Positions 34,701-46,320 of a stretch of DNA of 64,000 nucleotides are shown piece after piece. This DNA comes from Epiperipatus broadwayi (taxonomy: Eukaryota; Onychophora; Udeonychophora; Euonychophora; Peripatidae): NCBI GenBank assembly GCA_028023455.1, contig JAQFVV010000150.1, positions 2,299,550 through 2,363,549 on the forward strand, in the 5' to 3' direction. The translations under genes were made by a program, and so were the position numbers. The notes beneath the pieces are model-generated. The model worked only from the letters and a program-made list of their open reading frames with translations, did no database searches and was not told the origin of the DNA. Positions within the stretch are counted from its first letter, which is position 1. The number at the start of each line of letters is the position of its first letter.

Positions 34701-35990
34701 ATTACAAAGATACATTAATTTTATAAAGCTATTAAATAATGCTAATAATAAAGTGAATACATGATAATACATTATAAATGATATTTAATTAATGTAGTTA
34801 TTTAATAGGTAGAGCTACATTATGTACACATGCTACATAAATAGTCTTAACATATATTGTTATTTGTAGTAATTAAAGTACATTACTATTTATTTTAAAA
34901 AAATCTAAGTTTTGGAAAAACACATTGTAATATTATTAATATAGCATTTGAAGGAATGTAAAATTGCTTATTAAGTGCATGAGTTAATAACAGTGTAAGC
35001 CTCTTATATTTGTATTCCTATATTTTATTTTATTTGTTATCATAAATTCTAAATTGTAAATAGTGTAAATAAATTTTATTTGACGTTATTGTAAATAAAT
35101 TTGTTAATTTGTTTTTAAAAGTGTGTCGAGTTTCATTATTTTTACCACAGCATTTTGACATCAGATAATTTGAAATAAACATAATATTTGCACAAAATTG
35201 AATTTGTTATTATTACTTAGAATTGAATACCATATTTGCTTAACATTATTTTATAAGAATTGATTGACATGAACATAAACATTACAATGGTCATAAGATG
35301 TTAATGCACATTATAAGAATACAATATTGTTTATTGCCACAGATTATTAAGTCTAAGATTTTAATCTATTTTAAAATGAAGATACCATATGAAATAAAAG
35401 ATATACATAGGATTGTTTATTCATTTAATGATTGATTATATAATAGAAATAGATGAGATTAAATTACACTTTAAGATTAGTATTATTATTATTGTTAAAT
35501 AAGTTAGGTGTATTTAAGTTTGATGTAAAATCCCACATCATACTTATTTACATAAATTATTATTATTTTAAAACTTAGAAGAACCTGAGATTATTTAATT
35601 ATATTTTAAGTTAAAAGTTAGGAATTATTTTAGTATTATTGAAGATAATTTATTTCATTTTAAAAGTCATAAGAATGCTATAGATGTAGTGGTAAGATAA
35701 TAAGGTAGTGGTAGTATTCTTATGCCATTGAGACAGTATCTTGGAGGATATTGACTCAGTGTAAATCTGCTTATTACTTTGTAACTTTACTTCGCAGTCT
35801 CATAATTTTATTAAATACTTATTTAATTAATATAATCTAAAACTATATTGATTTTGATGATTGATAATAAATTTAATTCAGATATGATAATATAAAAGTA
35901 TATTAAAGATAAATATGCAAATTTTAATTAAGCATAATAATGTAACTGAGCTAGTTGTATTTTAAACTATTTTATATATCAAGAAGTAAG
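31746..35990. other. Very AT-rich DNA, no gene recognised
   Basis: Mostly A/T homopolymeric stretches. The only distinctive piece is the promoter-like module at 32635-32705. GACGCTGGA-like words recur near 32953, 33290 and 33691 without clear meaning. Confidence 0.5.
32635..32705 (+). promoter_or_regulatory. CCAAT/TATA promoter-like module with close AATAAA
   Basis: CCAAT at 32635-32639, TATAAAAG at 32661-32668 and AATAAA at 32700-32705 are compactly spaced in an otherwise featureless region. A TATA box followed within 40 bp by a poly(A) signal resembles an LTR with a short R region. No matching second LTR or retroviral-type ORF was found, so this remains tentative. Confidence 0.3.
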
Positions 35991-36030
35991 GGTACAATAT
36001 ATATATATATATTTATATATATATATATAT

Positions 36031-36043
36031 ATGCAGGCAACTT

Positions 36044-36082
<39 letters not shown>

Positions 36083-36099
36083 CATAAAGTTGCCTGCAT
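36031..36099. repeat. Perfect inverted repeat around a (TA)n tract
   Basis: ATGCAGGCAACTTTATGTA (36031-36049) and its exact complement (36081-36099) flank TA repeats. The 19-bp arms are identical, pointing to a recent foldback or hairpin-derived event. Confidence 0.85.
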
Positions 36100-36396
36100 T
36101 TTCAACAAGGATAACCACAAGAAATACATCACTCAATTGTAATTTTATAGCAACAAAAAGCAATAAAAATGATCCACCTTATTTCTGGTTGCCAATATTT
36201 ATAAAGCCATATATATTTACTGCAAATAAATTTGTAATTTAAATCAACTAAGAACTAATTAAATGTCATCAATTAACCAGTATAAATTTAAAATATTATG
36301 GTAAAATAAATAATCATTGGTTTTACACTTTACCTAAATACCCACCAAAAGACAATTCAATGCAATTTTACATTTATAGTTGCTTAAGTATATATA

Positions 36397-36690
36397 TAAT
36401 CTAATGAACTTGCCAATAGCTCATAACAAGCTTTTCAGAATGTCCCCAACTCCAGATCATTTTCTGCTTCTGGCTTCCTCAGTGAGGTGCTAGGATATTC
36501 AAGCATCAGTTTTAAAATACCTGGTCAAGCCCAGATTTCAGACTTTCCACTTAATCGTTAATCATTAGATAAAGTTCTGGGATTGCCCTGATATTTTAAA
36601 TATCATGCTTGAATGTCCTAGCCCCTCACAGGGAATTCTAAAAAACTTGTTAAAGGCTATTGGCAAGCTCATTAGATAACATTTGTAATG
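36397..36690. repeat. Family B repeat with inverted ends
   Basis: TCTAATGAACTTGCCAATAG at the left and CTATTGGCAAGCTCATTAGA at the right are inverted ends. Internal landmarks are GGCTTCCTCAGTGAGGTGC and a second, opposed GCTTGAATGTCCTAGC. Related to family A through the hammerhead block and to the copies at 53560 and 58180. Confidence 0.75.
36450..36487 (-). ncRNA. Hammerhead motif, family B, decayed copy
   Basis: CTGAGGA, a short GC/GC stem II and GAAA are visible, but stem III (ATGAT) and stem I carry mismatches. Confidence 0.45.
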
Positions 36691-36781
36691 CAAGGTTGTT
36701 ATATTAGGTCATGTGATACATGACTTGATTTATTTGAATATATATATATCAAAATTACCCCAAATACAAAACTTTTATTGT

Positions 36782-36812
<31 letters not shown>

Positions 36813-36813
<1 letters not shown>

Positions 36814-37330
36814 GTTGACAAACCAGTAATGAGATACACCATTGCAAATAGATGGTATATATTTTTTCTACATTGTTTTATTGATATGTATTAGTAATTC
36901 TTTATATTTTGTTTTTCATATAAACTTAGACATATGGATATTTATATATTGAATTACTTTTGGCGAGTATAGTGGGGCTACAAACTAGGCTAAATTTTGT
37001 TCCAAACTTCTCCAAGTATGATGAAAATAGTGTACAATGGCTAGCTTTTTGCTGACAAACAATTATTATAATAGAATGTATATTTTTTACTATATTGTAC
37101 ATACACAATGTAGCATATTTTAACATGCATACACATATAAAAGAGATGCTTTGTGTGTATAATATGCATATATATATTAAACTTATAGAAAAAATAATCA
37201 TGTCATTATTAATAATAAATTGAGAAAGCATATTTACATAAATATTTACTAAACTGTATAGGTGTGTTCAATAAATTTATTAAAAATAATATTGTAATAA
37301 AACTTATTTTTTTATTTTTTTTTTATAAAA
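36813..37330 (+). repeat. Dispersed repeat, second copy of the 23.6-24.3 kb family (left part)
   Basis: Shares landmarks with 23575-23990 and, at its start, GACAAACCAGTAATGAG with about 42080. Its right-hand continuation resumes near 39140-39345. Confidence 0.6.
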
Positions 37331-37879
37331 TGGACAATGGAAGTGTTGGATTATTCATCTTCTGAAGTCATTGATCAAAATATTTTGAAATTTCTGGAGC
37401 ATAACCTAATGTAGAATGAGAAGTAGAGAAGTCATCCATTATTTTGTTTTGACATCTTAAATAAAAACATTGTGATGGCAAGTTGTTTAGTTTTCTTTTT
37501 TATGTCATCAATCTCATTTTGCTATGTTTATAATATTTCAGTGATTTTCCATATAAGAATAATGCTGCATTCCATCAAGGAATTATTTTTATAACTGTAT
37601 TCTTTAGAGTTTATGCAGCCATTCTTTACTTGCAAAAACTTGTTTGGCATTGTGTGCTAGACTGTCAACCAAAACTTTCCTATGATGTATGTTGTTTAGC
37701 CATAGATTTGGTTCAATCAGTTTTGACCAAAAAATTGTTTCTTACTTTGCTTACAAGCTACAAGAACATAAATCTGTTATTTTCCTAATAAAAGATTCAT
37801 TTTTTTGATATATATGATCCATTTTTGAATAATCCTTTTCTTTTTTACTAAATAATATAATTTTAATTTTTCTTTTAAT
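37331..37879. other. AT-rich DNA
   Basis: Nothing recognised. Confidence 0.45.
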
Positions 37880-39120
37880 ATAAATGTGGTATTTATGTAT
37901 TAGTCCTGCAATATAAGGGAGATGATACACCTTTTCACATCTGCAATAAATGTGTAAACTTGTGATCACATCAAACTTATGTGAAATAAACTCTCTGATG
38001 TTATTCAATCTCATACGAAAATGTGTTTCTCTTTATCAAAATGTGGTCTTTTTTTTTGTTATTTTGACATTTTTAGTTATCGTCCACATTTTTTTTAACA
38101 ACAGCTTCATTTCAATTGCATTTTTGATTTGTGTTGTATTTCTTTATTTTATGAATTTTTTATTTTATGAATTTTTTTGTTGTATTTACAAAAATACATT
38201 CATTTATTACCATTTCTGTGGAAAATTCTTTTCAAGCGATATATGGTACAATCACAAGTTCAGTAAAACTCCATTGGAGGGGGGAGGGGTTTCAGTTGAT
38301 GTCTCGATTTTGTGTCAAAAAAGTAAATGACAAATTGTTTGTGACAACATGACAATTCCTGTTACATATTAGACAGCAAGTAGTGTATGTGTATAGCCAA
38401 TGTTTTTTAAAATAATATTTGAGGCCATTTTTGTAATTTAGTGATTGTTTTGTCTGTATTTAAAGTAACATTTGGGACTTGCATAATGGCATCTCATATT
38501 TTACATATTTTGGGGCTGAAAAATTTGATCCACTTAAAGTAGACTATTGTTTATACATTTACTGTTTAATATCGATTTCTTGGTCAAATTCATATCTTTA
38601 GTGTTGTTATAATTTTTATTTCTGTATAGCAAATCAATATTTTTTTAAATGTTCATTTTAATATTGATTTTGAATTTTAAATATTTTTGTGTAAAAAAAT
38701 CATATATATTTCTATATGGCAAATCAATATTTTTTGTAAAATGTTTTTTTTAAATGTTCTTTTTAATATCAATTTTGTTGTGTGAAAGTTGTATATAATT
38801 GTGCTCCACATTTTATACTTTTTGTATGAAAATGATATTTTTAGTTCTGCAATATGGAGCACATATTAGACATACTACACCTTTTCACATATGTATTCAC
38901 CCTGTTGATAATTTTGTAAATCTTGTAAAAACATCATGTCCAAGTTCCATGTACACATTACTTTTTGAAAATCTTGTAAAAATACCATGTACAAGATCCA
39001 TGTACAATTTACTTTGGTCAGATCACAAGATTACAAAGTTATCAGTGAATAGATACAAATGTGAAAAGGTGCAACAGGTCTAATATGTGCTCTGTGTTAC
39101 AGGACTAATACCTAAATACC
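37880..39120. mobile_element. Inverted-repeat element, about 1.24 kb, unclassified
   Basis: GTATTTATGTATTAGTCCTG near 37888 faces its complement near 39110, and CACCTTTTCACAT recurs in both arms. Another pair of inverted 50-bp blocks (38849-38903, 39053-39105) and a direct repeat of about 53 bp with CATGT(C/A)CAAG lie inside. Open frames inside have no recognisable domain. It appears to interrupt the older dispersed repeat. Confidence 0.5.
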
Positions 39121-39479
39121 AAAACTACATTGTGGTGTTTTTTTAATTACCACTCATGAGTCTAAAAAAATACAGCATTTTATTAAAGATATATTGTACA
39201 GAACAAAACTTTTTGAAGAAAAAAATGCTAAGAAAATAATCCATACATGTGAGACAATAAAATGGTTGACACTGTAACAACATTTGTAAAATTTAATAAG
39301 TTTTCAAACATCATTGTTTTTATTATTTGTTTGTTTGTAATGACAAGTGCTTATATTTCTCTTTGGTGAATTGTAATATGTACAGCAATAGAGAATCTGA
39401 TAAAAGTAATGGTACAATGGATGAACACTTTCAAAAACCTATTTTGTTCTCCAAATCATAGCAAGATCAGAATATGAAA

Positions 39480-40520
39480 AAAGAAAATATATATATCCTG
39501 ATGATGATATTCGAATTTATGTAAATTAGAGTGTCCATTTTTGGAAAGGATAAAGCATGATTCTTTATGGTTTATAGCATTGGAATTGTTGGCTAAATAC
39601 CAAGTTTCTCTAATTTTATGCTTCAAGTCATTTCTTTCATTGTATTATAGCCAAAGTAGGATTGAATGGATATCCTGTTGACTTCTGGTGTTCAAGAAGA
39701 TAGAGTTATATTCTGTCTTGGCAGATGCTTTTTATATACTGATTTCATGAAAGGTAGTTGAGATATGGATGCTTAAGATTCTCCATAATATATTGATTGA
39801 CATCCACTTTTGCCATTTAGATTTTATACACAGAGCTAGGGATGAGGTCAAGTTTATCCTTGGAACTATTGACTAGTCTGTTGGTTGAGGAAGGGGTATG
39901 GAAACTTAGGTAAAATATTGGAGAGATTTTGTTAAATGTTTTATTAATGTGGGGTTGTATGGCAGGCATAGTCACGATCTATCATTATTGGGGGAGGGAT
40001 TGAATTTAGTTTGCACTAAAATTATCTGACTTTTCTTGCTAGGCAGCTGTATTTGAATCTGATGGATGTTAAATTTTTTAAATATAATTCTACATTTGCT
40101 TTACAGGAAGATTCATATTTGCATAATAGGTGATTATGATATAGAAAAAAGGATACACCCATGAGTTTTTGAGAACAAGAGAAGTTGATTTGTGAATCCA
40201 TGATCATCAAGAGGTTTGATGCACATTGATTATTCTAGATGAGGTGTTGGAGTATGTCTAAGTATTTCAGAGCTTTACATGAGTCTTCCCTTTCAATGAT
40301 TACAAATAAGGATGTATGCATCTGGAGGTTGGCTTTGATGTTGTGGATTGGGGGCTCTGGTGCAGCTATAAAGATACCATCTATATAGAATGTGCAGATG
40401 ACATCAAGGGTGTGTATGTAAGGTGGTGAAGGATTATGTCTTCAAAGTGATTTAAATATAGACTGAATATAATACCACTGAGAGGTAGACACATGTACCA
40501 TCCATTGGTCATATAGAAAC
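39480..40520 (-). pseudogene. PLE reverse transcriptase/endonuclease relic, minus copy
   Basis: The reverse complement aligns with the plus copy over its whole length. It covers the RT palm region, the TACTTAGACATA segment after it, and the C-terminal part with AACCATAAAGAATCATGC. The catalytic triplet region reads TATAGATGG, so YVDD is not preserved. Many stops. Confidence 0.6.
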
Positions 40521-40629
40521 ATGAGAATTAATAGAAAACTCTCAATTAACATTATCAAAGCTGAGCTCTCCAAACACAATTATTCTCTGATATGCACTGA
40601 ATTTATTCTCACATTTTTTTCTGGCTAGG

Positions 40630-41680
40630 TGAGAATATTTTAGCCACATTTAATGTCTACCTCACAATATGACCAATAGATGGCCCATGGGCTTACCTCC
40701 CAGTAGCATAATATCCAGTCTCTACATAAATCACTTTGAAGGAATAATCTTTCCATCACACTTTGCACACATCCCTGGACTCATCTACACATGCTATGTA
40801 GATGATATCTTTATATCTGGACAAGATCCCTCAATCTACAAGATCAAAACAAACTTCCAGATGCATTTATCCTTACTTGTAATCATTGAATGGAAAGACT
40901 CATGTCAAACTCTGAAATACTTAGACATATTCATACTAAGAACCATATATCATCTAGAATACTTGATGTACATCAAACTTCTTGAAGTTTGTGCATTCAC
41001 ACACCCCAAATCAACTTCCCCTCATTCTCACAAGCTTGCAGTCTATCCTCTTTCCTGTATCATAATCACCTGTTATACAAACATAAATCTGTCTGAAAAG
41101 CAAATACAGAACAATATTTAAAAGATTTAAAATCCATTGGATTCATATACAATCACCTAACAAGAAAAATCAGACAATTCTACCACAAATGAAAGTCAAA
41201 CCCTGACAATGATGATAGACCATGGCTACTTCTGCCATACATCCCCACATTAACAAAAACATTTAACAAACCCTTCTCCCCAATATTTTATTTTAAGTTC
41301 CCATATCCCTCCCTCAGCCAATAGACTAACCAATAATTCCAAGGATAAACTTGAACCTGACCTCACCTCCAGCACCATGTATAAAATTAAATGGCTCCAA
41401 AATAGATGCCAATCAACATATTATGAACAATCTCAAACATCCTCAATATTTATATAAAAGAGCATCTGACAAGCCAGAATATAACTTCATATTCCTCAAA
41501 TACCAGGATGCAACAGGATACCCATTCAATCTTATGCCAGTTGTAATATAATACAGCGAAAGAAATGACTCAAAGAATACAATTAGAGATTTGGTATATA
41601 TACAACAACACCAATGCTATAAACCATAAAGAATCATGCTTTCCTCTTTTCAAAAAATGGACATTCTAATTTACATAAAT
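40630..41680 (+). pseudogene. PLE reverse transcriptase (YVDD) and endonuclease relic, plus copy
   Basis: The open stretch 40669-41121 reads MGLPPSSIISSLYINHFE (RT motif before the palm), then TCYVDDIFI with the catalytic YVDD, then TLKYLDIFILR, the PLE equivalent of LPFLDV, and FTHPKSTSPHSHKLA. After stops, 41350-41680 holds endonuclease traces (TMYKIK, and an NHKESC-like ending). The N-terminal RT part lies across the palindrome centre and is lost. Reverse transcriptase for target-primed copying is the ancestral role; this copy is dead. Confidence 0.75.
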
Positions 41681-41830
41681 TTGAGGCTCTCTGCCAGATA
41701 TATATATCCCTCCATTTTCTTTTTTCATATTCTAATCTTCCTAAGATTTTGAGAGCAAAATAAGTTCGCAAAAGTGGTCAACCATTGTAACATAACTTTT
41801 ATCAGCTTCTCTATTGGTGGGTTTTAGTAT

Positions 41831-42969
41831 ATTCAGCACATATTTATTTGTTTACATTTTTTTTATTCTTTTACATTTGTTTTGGAATAGTGTATAATTG
41901 AAGTCACATAGTTAGATATTGTGCAATCCGTAGCTCCACTGCGGTAAAAAGAATTGTTTATTCTGCCTTAATAATTTTAAATTTTGTCCAGTTTATTGGG
42001 ATTTTTATTATTTCTTTGGTTGATTTCAATTTTCTAGTTATTTATAGTTATTTAAATATATGTACATGCCTTTATATACCCTGACAAGCCAGTAATAAGG
42101 CGCATCATTTTTATTGCATTGCAAGGCAATTACATATGGGCGACAAATTTCTGCTGAATTTCTTTATTGATAAGTGTTATGTATATAGATATATAAAATA
42201 CACCACGATTTTCTAAATTTTATGTGAAAAAAAAAACAAAGTTTATATATCGATCGAATTTAACAAATGCTGATAATTAAGATTTTGCTTGCAGATATTC
42301 AGACTTGGTGTTAATCAATTTTTGCAATGAAACTCAAATAAATCAGAATTAAATAAATTCTAAATAAATAAAAAAGCTGAAAAGGGAGATAATTAAAATT
42401 ACAAAAAAAAAAATGTAAACAAATTGACAAAGAAAAAAAAGTATTTTAAAAAATTGAGAAGTTAGATATAGTGAATTCTGAATAGTAAAAAAGAAATATT
42501 CTAAAATTGATAACTATTAAAATTATATATATAGTTTAAAAACTAATTTTTAATTTTGAAAACATTGAAAAAATCCTGATAAATTAAATTGCTGTCAAAA
42601 AAATTATAATAGATAAAATATTTAAATGTTTTTGATTATAAAAATATAAATAAATATCAGAACCACTAATATTTTTTTGAGTGCCAGAAAGTCACTGTCA
42701 TTACTGATAATCATATAAGTAGCATTCGTTTTACTTGTGCTCATTCAATGCCATTAGTAGTAAACCAATTCATCAAAACAATTAAGAAGGCATGGTAGAA
42801 TAGAAAATACTGACAACGATAAAAAAACCATAAAGACATGAGTCAAGAGGATGCATTTCTGTGTAAATAAGAATTAAAAAAAAACAAAATAAAACTTAGT
42901 GCATATATAAACTATATAAGATGTAAAATTACGTACTCTTTATTAATTAATAAAAATATCTGTGCCCCT
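41831..42969. other. AT-rich DNA with a partial dispersed repeat
   Basis: About 42075-42235 shares GACAAGCCAGTAATAAG, TTTATTGATAAGT and TTCTAAATTTTATGTG-like words with 36813-36920. Nothing else recognised. Confidence 0.45.
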
Positions 42970-43211
42970 TGCTAGAGTACCTGGAAATTCACATGATCAC
43001 TATTTCTTATGCTAGCACGTTACTGTCATTAAAACAGGCAAACCTCTCCATATAGTAGTGCCAACCAGAGTAATCAATGGACGCCAGAAGGCTTGTGCAT
43101 AAAATCCCTATCTAGTGTCTACTCAACCAATATCCCCAGACTAGTTTCTGGCTTGTGGCCTTTGGCAGTGAGGAACTTTGGATCTGAGAGCACCGCACCT
43201 AGATCTTAGGA
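42970..43211 (-). repeat. Family A repeat, single copy
   Basis: Runs from ATTTCTTATGCTAGC through AAACAGGCAAACCTCTCC, CCAGAAGGCTTGTGCATAAA and CCCCAGACTAGTTTCTGG, and stops at CTAGATCTTAGG. Its hammerhead (43133-43174, minus) keeps GAAA, stem III and stem I. The CTGACGA box reads CTGCCAA, so it is dead. Confidence 0.8.
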
Positions 43212-44790
43212 AATTACCACAAAATTGTAATCAAATGAGAATAATAGAAATAGAATACTTTTTAAATAACATAATTAAAAAGTTAGCTAAAAAAACTAAA
43301 ATGGTTCTAACATATGATAAACACAGTTTTGAATAATAACACAATAATGGATGTAAAAGAAAAAATATTTACTAATGGATTTTAGACAATGGCTGATGAA
43401 TTCAATAAAAAAGTATTCCAAATTTAAGTAAAATTCTAGTTTTGAAGAATGTTTACTGATTATGTTAGGAAACAAATCAGATTACATAAATATCTGATAT
43501 TTTTATAATATCAAGATATTGAGTACTGCTAAACAGCTTTTTTAATTATTGTAAATTCACAAATAACTAAGTTTTTACTCACCTTTAAAAAATTTAATTA
43601 TTTAGTATTAGAAGTGAAAAAAATTTTTTAAATTTAATTTAAAATTACAAAAAGTTAACAATGTGAAATCCATAAAAAATTTCACAACACATACTGATGT
43701 TTTCTACAATAGTCTCTTCATTATGAAGTTTTCCTTTTGTAATAGTATTTTTCATTTTAATTTTTAAAAAAATAGAATTAATTGCTCTGGAACAACTTCT
43801 ATTAAAATTGCTTATGTGAAGAACAGACTTTTTATATTAAAGGCCTTGCCTATAAAATAGCTGTTATTTCAATCTACCAACAATTAATGTTTTTATTCAC
43901 TTGTAAACTCTCATCTTTATTGAAAATTGTTATATATTTCAGAAAAAGCATTGTTGTCCCATAACTTGAGATTGTATTATTAACATTATCCTAAATGATA
44001 ACGACCCATGAGTTTTTTCAAAAAGTAGATTTTAATGTAATGCTTTTATTGATGTTAAAGTGGGGAAAAAAAATCTGAAGAGATCAGCATTTTATGGGCT
44101 GTGACTAACATCAAAAGACTTCTCCTTTGTTCTTTTGACAAAAAAAAAATTCACAGAGGGCATTCATATCCTTCTGATCTAGTTTTGATGTAAAGATCTT
44201 GAAGTATATTTAATATGATTTTTCTTTGTTAAAATACTTTTGATTATTTTTACACATTATTTGGTTAATTATTATAAAGAAATACACTGATAAACTTTCA
44301 ATTTATTTATTTATGTTTCATTTTTATAAATAGAAACTAATAAAATTGATCATAATATAAAGAAAAACAAATGTCAAAATTGTCTTGATATTAAAATCTT
44401 TTAAAATATTGTAAGTTTTTTTTAAAAAAAATTACATTTTAAAGCAAAATTTAATACTTATCATAAACCTACATTTATTCACATTAAAAAAAATAAAAAA
44501 AATAAAAATGAATTTATTTATTCTTAGTTTTAGTGTTTACATAAATGTATGTAATATTTATGGTACATTGTTATATTTACAGGTTAGTTGTTACATATTT
44601 AAAACAGTAAAATAGTATGTTTTAGAATATTACTAACCTGTAAAATTAAATTAAAAGGAAATCAAGTCCAATTTATTAACTTTTAGTATAAAGATTTTAT
44701 ACAAACAGAAAGGTTGAACATTTCCAGTAACTCTCATCAGATGGAACAGTAGAAAGTATCAGAATTATTTTAAGTAATCAGAAAAATTAT
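43212..44790. other. AT-rich intergenic DNA
   Basis: Nothing recognised. Confidence 0.5.
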
Positions 44791-44798
44791 TTGGATGA

Positions 44799-45779
44799 AT
44801 GGGAGAAAAATTGATAAATGAAGTAAAGAAAAGAAAGGGATTGATAAAGAAATTAACAGTATTTTCATATAATAAATATGATGTAGCTAGAATTATATGG
44901 AAAGGAGTTGCAGTAGCAGGGTTAACATATGGTAATGATGCATTATATGTTAGTAAAAAGATATTAGATTATTTAGAAAAAGCTCAAAGGGAAGTAGGAA
45001 GATATGCATTGGATGCAGAAGTATGGACAGCAAGGGAGGCAATTCAAGGAGAAATGGGATGGTCAAGTTTTCATATGAAAGATGCAAAAAGTAAAATGAA
45101 AATGTTTGGTAGATTGCAGTTTATGGATAATAAAAGAATAGCTAAAATAGTATTTAATTGGGTTATGAGTAAAGGGCAGGTAACAAGATGGGTGAGAAAG
45201 GTAATGTGGTATGCAAAAGATTTGGATAAAGAATTTATATCAGTATATTTGTACAGAAGATGGGATGATTGTGTTAAGAGGATTATTGAGTGTTATAGTA
45301 GTAAGGAATGGGATAAAAGAATAAATTTATTAATAAAGACTACAGAGTTAGAGAGATGGAGAAATAGTATGGAGAGTAAAAAGAGTTTAAATATATATAG
45401 AAATAAACAGAATATTAGGTGTGAGTTAATATATGATAATAGTAAGGAAAGTAGTTTATTGTTTAAGGCTCGAACAGGATCTTTAGCTACAAAAGAATAT
45501 ACACGTAAATGGAAAAATATGGGTGATTTATTTTGTAAATTATGTAAGGAAGGAATTGAAAATATTAGCCATTTGTTAATTGAATGTAGATGTTTGAAGG
45601 CAGAAAGGGTACATATAATGAAGTTGTGGAAAAATAAATATGAAAAGAGTGATTATACAGAAAGTGAATTATTGGTTTTTATGCTGGGTTTGGGAAAAGA
45701 TAAGGGGGATTTAGATATAAAGGTTATAGAGTTGACAAAAATTATGTTGTGGAAATGGGATAGAGCAGATTATGGGTAA
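44799..45779 (+). CDS. Non-LTR retrotransposon C-terminal region with CCHC finger, 5'-truncated
   Basis: The 326-codon frame is open and ends at TAA 45777-45779. The N-terminal part reads GVAVAGLTYGNDALYVSKK, the usual block just after the LINE reverse transcriptase. The C-terminal part has LLFKARTGSLATKEYTRKW and then a CCHC finger: C246, C249, H258, C263 (CKLC ... HLLIEC). This resembles the zf-RVT-like C-terminus of several LINE clades. The RT and endonuclease are missing, and the first ATG (44799) is merely the first in-frame Met. The intact frame over nearly 1 kb suggests a young insertion. It ends in a CACATCACATCA tail at about 45873-45891. The clade is not certain. Confidence 0.75.
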   Translation: MGEKLINEVKKRKGLIKKLTVFSYNKYDVARIIWKGVAVAGLTYGNDALYVSKKILDYLEKAQREVGRYALDAEVWTAREAIQGEMGWSSFHMKDAKSKMKMFGRLQFMDNKRIAKIVFNWVMSKGQVTRWVRKVMWYAKDLDKEFISVYLYRRWDDCVKRIIECYSSKEWDKRINLLIKTTELERWRNSMESKKSLNIYRNKQNIRCELIYDNSKESSLLFKARTGSLATKEYTRKWKNMGDLFCKLCKEGIENISHLLIECRCLKAERVHIMKLWKNKYEKSDYTESELLVFMLGLGKDKGDLDIKVIELTKIMLWKWDRADYG

Positions 45780-45892
45780 ATTTAGAGTGGGAAATGTAAA
45801 AGAAAGTGGCTAACAGGTTTATCTGGGCATAATTGCTGCAATATTCTTGACTTCGTTTAAGGAGAAGACATAATACATCACATCACATCAGC
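45780..45892 (+). other. 3' UTR and ACATC tail of the first LINE copy
   Basis: GCTAACAGGTTTATCTGG and GGAGAAGACATAATACATC precede the CACATCACATCA tail; the same 3' UTR recurs at 46200-46316. Confidence 0.75.
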
Positions 45893-46320
45893 AAGAACAA
45901 GGGAATATACCTATAAATGGAGAAATATTGATGATTTAGTATGCAAGTTTTATAAAGAAGGCATAAAAATATTAGACATCTGTTAAATGAATGTAAATGC
46001 TTACAAGCAGAAAGGGCACAAATAATGAAGTCATGGAAGAATAAATATAAACAAAATGATGATTTAGATAATAGTTTATTGGATTTTATGCTGAGTTTGG
46101 AAAAAGATAAGGGGGATTTAGATATAAAGGCCATAGAGTGGACAAAGATAATGTTGTGGTAATGGTAATAGAGCAGGATAGAGAAGAATATGGGAGAAAC
46201 TTAGAGTGGGGAATGGAAAGCAAAGGAGGCTAACAGGTTTCTCTTGGTATAGTGGCTGAGAGATTCCTGAATCTGAGAAAGGAGAAGCCATAGTGCATCA
46301 CATTGCATCATAAGAAAGTT
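45893..46320 (+). pseudogene. Second copy of the same LINE 3' end, in tandem
   Basis: It begins directly after the first copy's tail with REYTYKWRNIDDLVCKF, equivalent to residue about 230 onward. It continues through the CCHC region to MLW, where a stop follows. One base lost near 45970 shifts the frame across the finger, and the first Cys pair is disturbed (C then F-Y). The tail is GTGCATCACATTGCATCA. More diverged than its neighbour. Confidence 0.75.

Larger units (their letters stand above)
39395..41830. mobile_element. Two Penelope-like copies head to head (family G)
   Basis: The minus-oriented copy (about 40520 down to 39395) and plus-oriented copy (about 40665 to 41830) match throughout, e.g. 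AACTTTTATCAG-like ends and GACCAATRGATGG at the centre. The centre is near 40590. Each runs from the reverse transcriptase core to beyond the endonuclease, so it is a coding-region palindrome, not just terminal repeats. Confidence 0.75.

Noticed and set aside
39500-39530. CTGATGATGATATTCGAAT as another hammerhead
   Set aside because: The box after the possible stem is GAAT, not GAAA, and no stem I pairing was found.
40022-40210. Minus-strand 62-codon frame within the PLE palindrome
   Set aside because: A fragment of the decayed minus PLE copy, not a separate gene.
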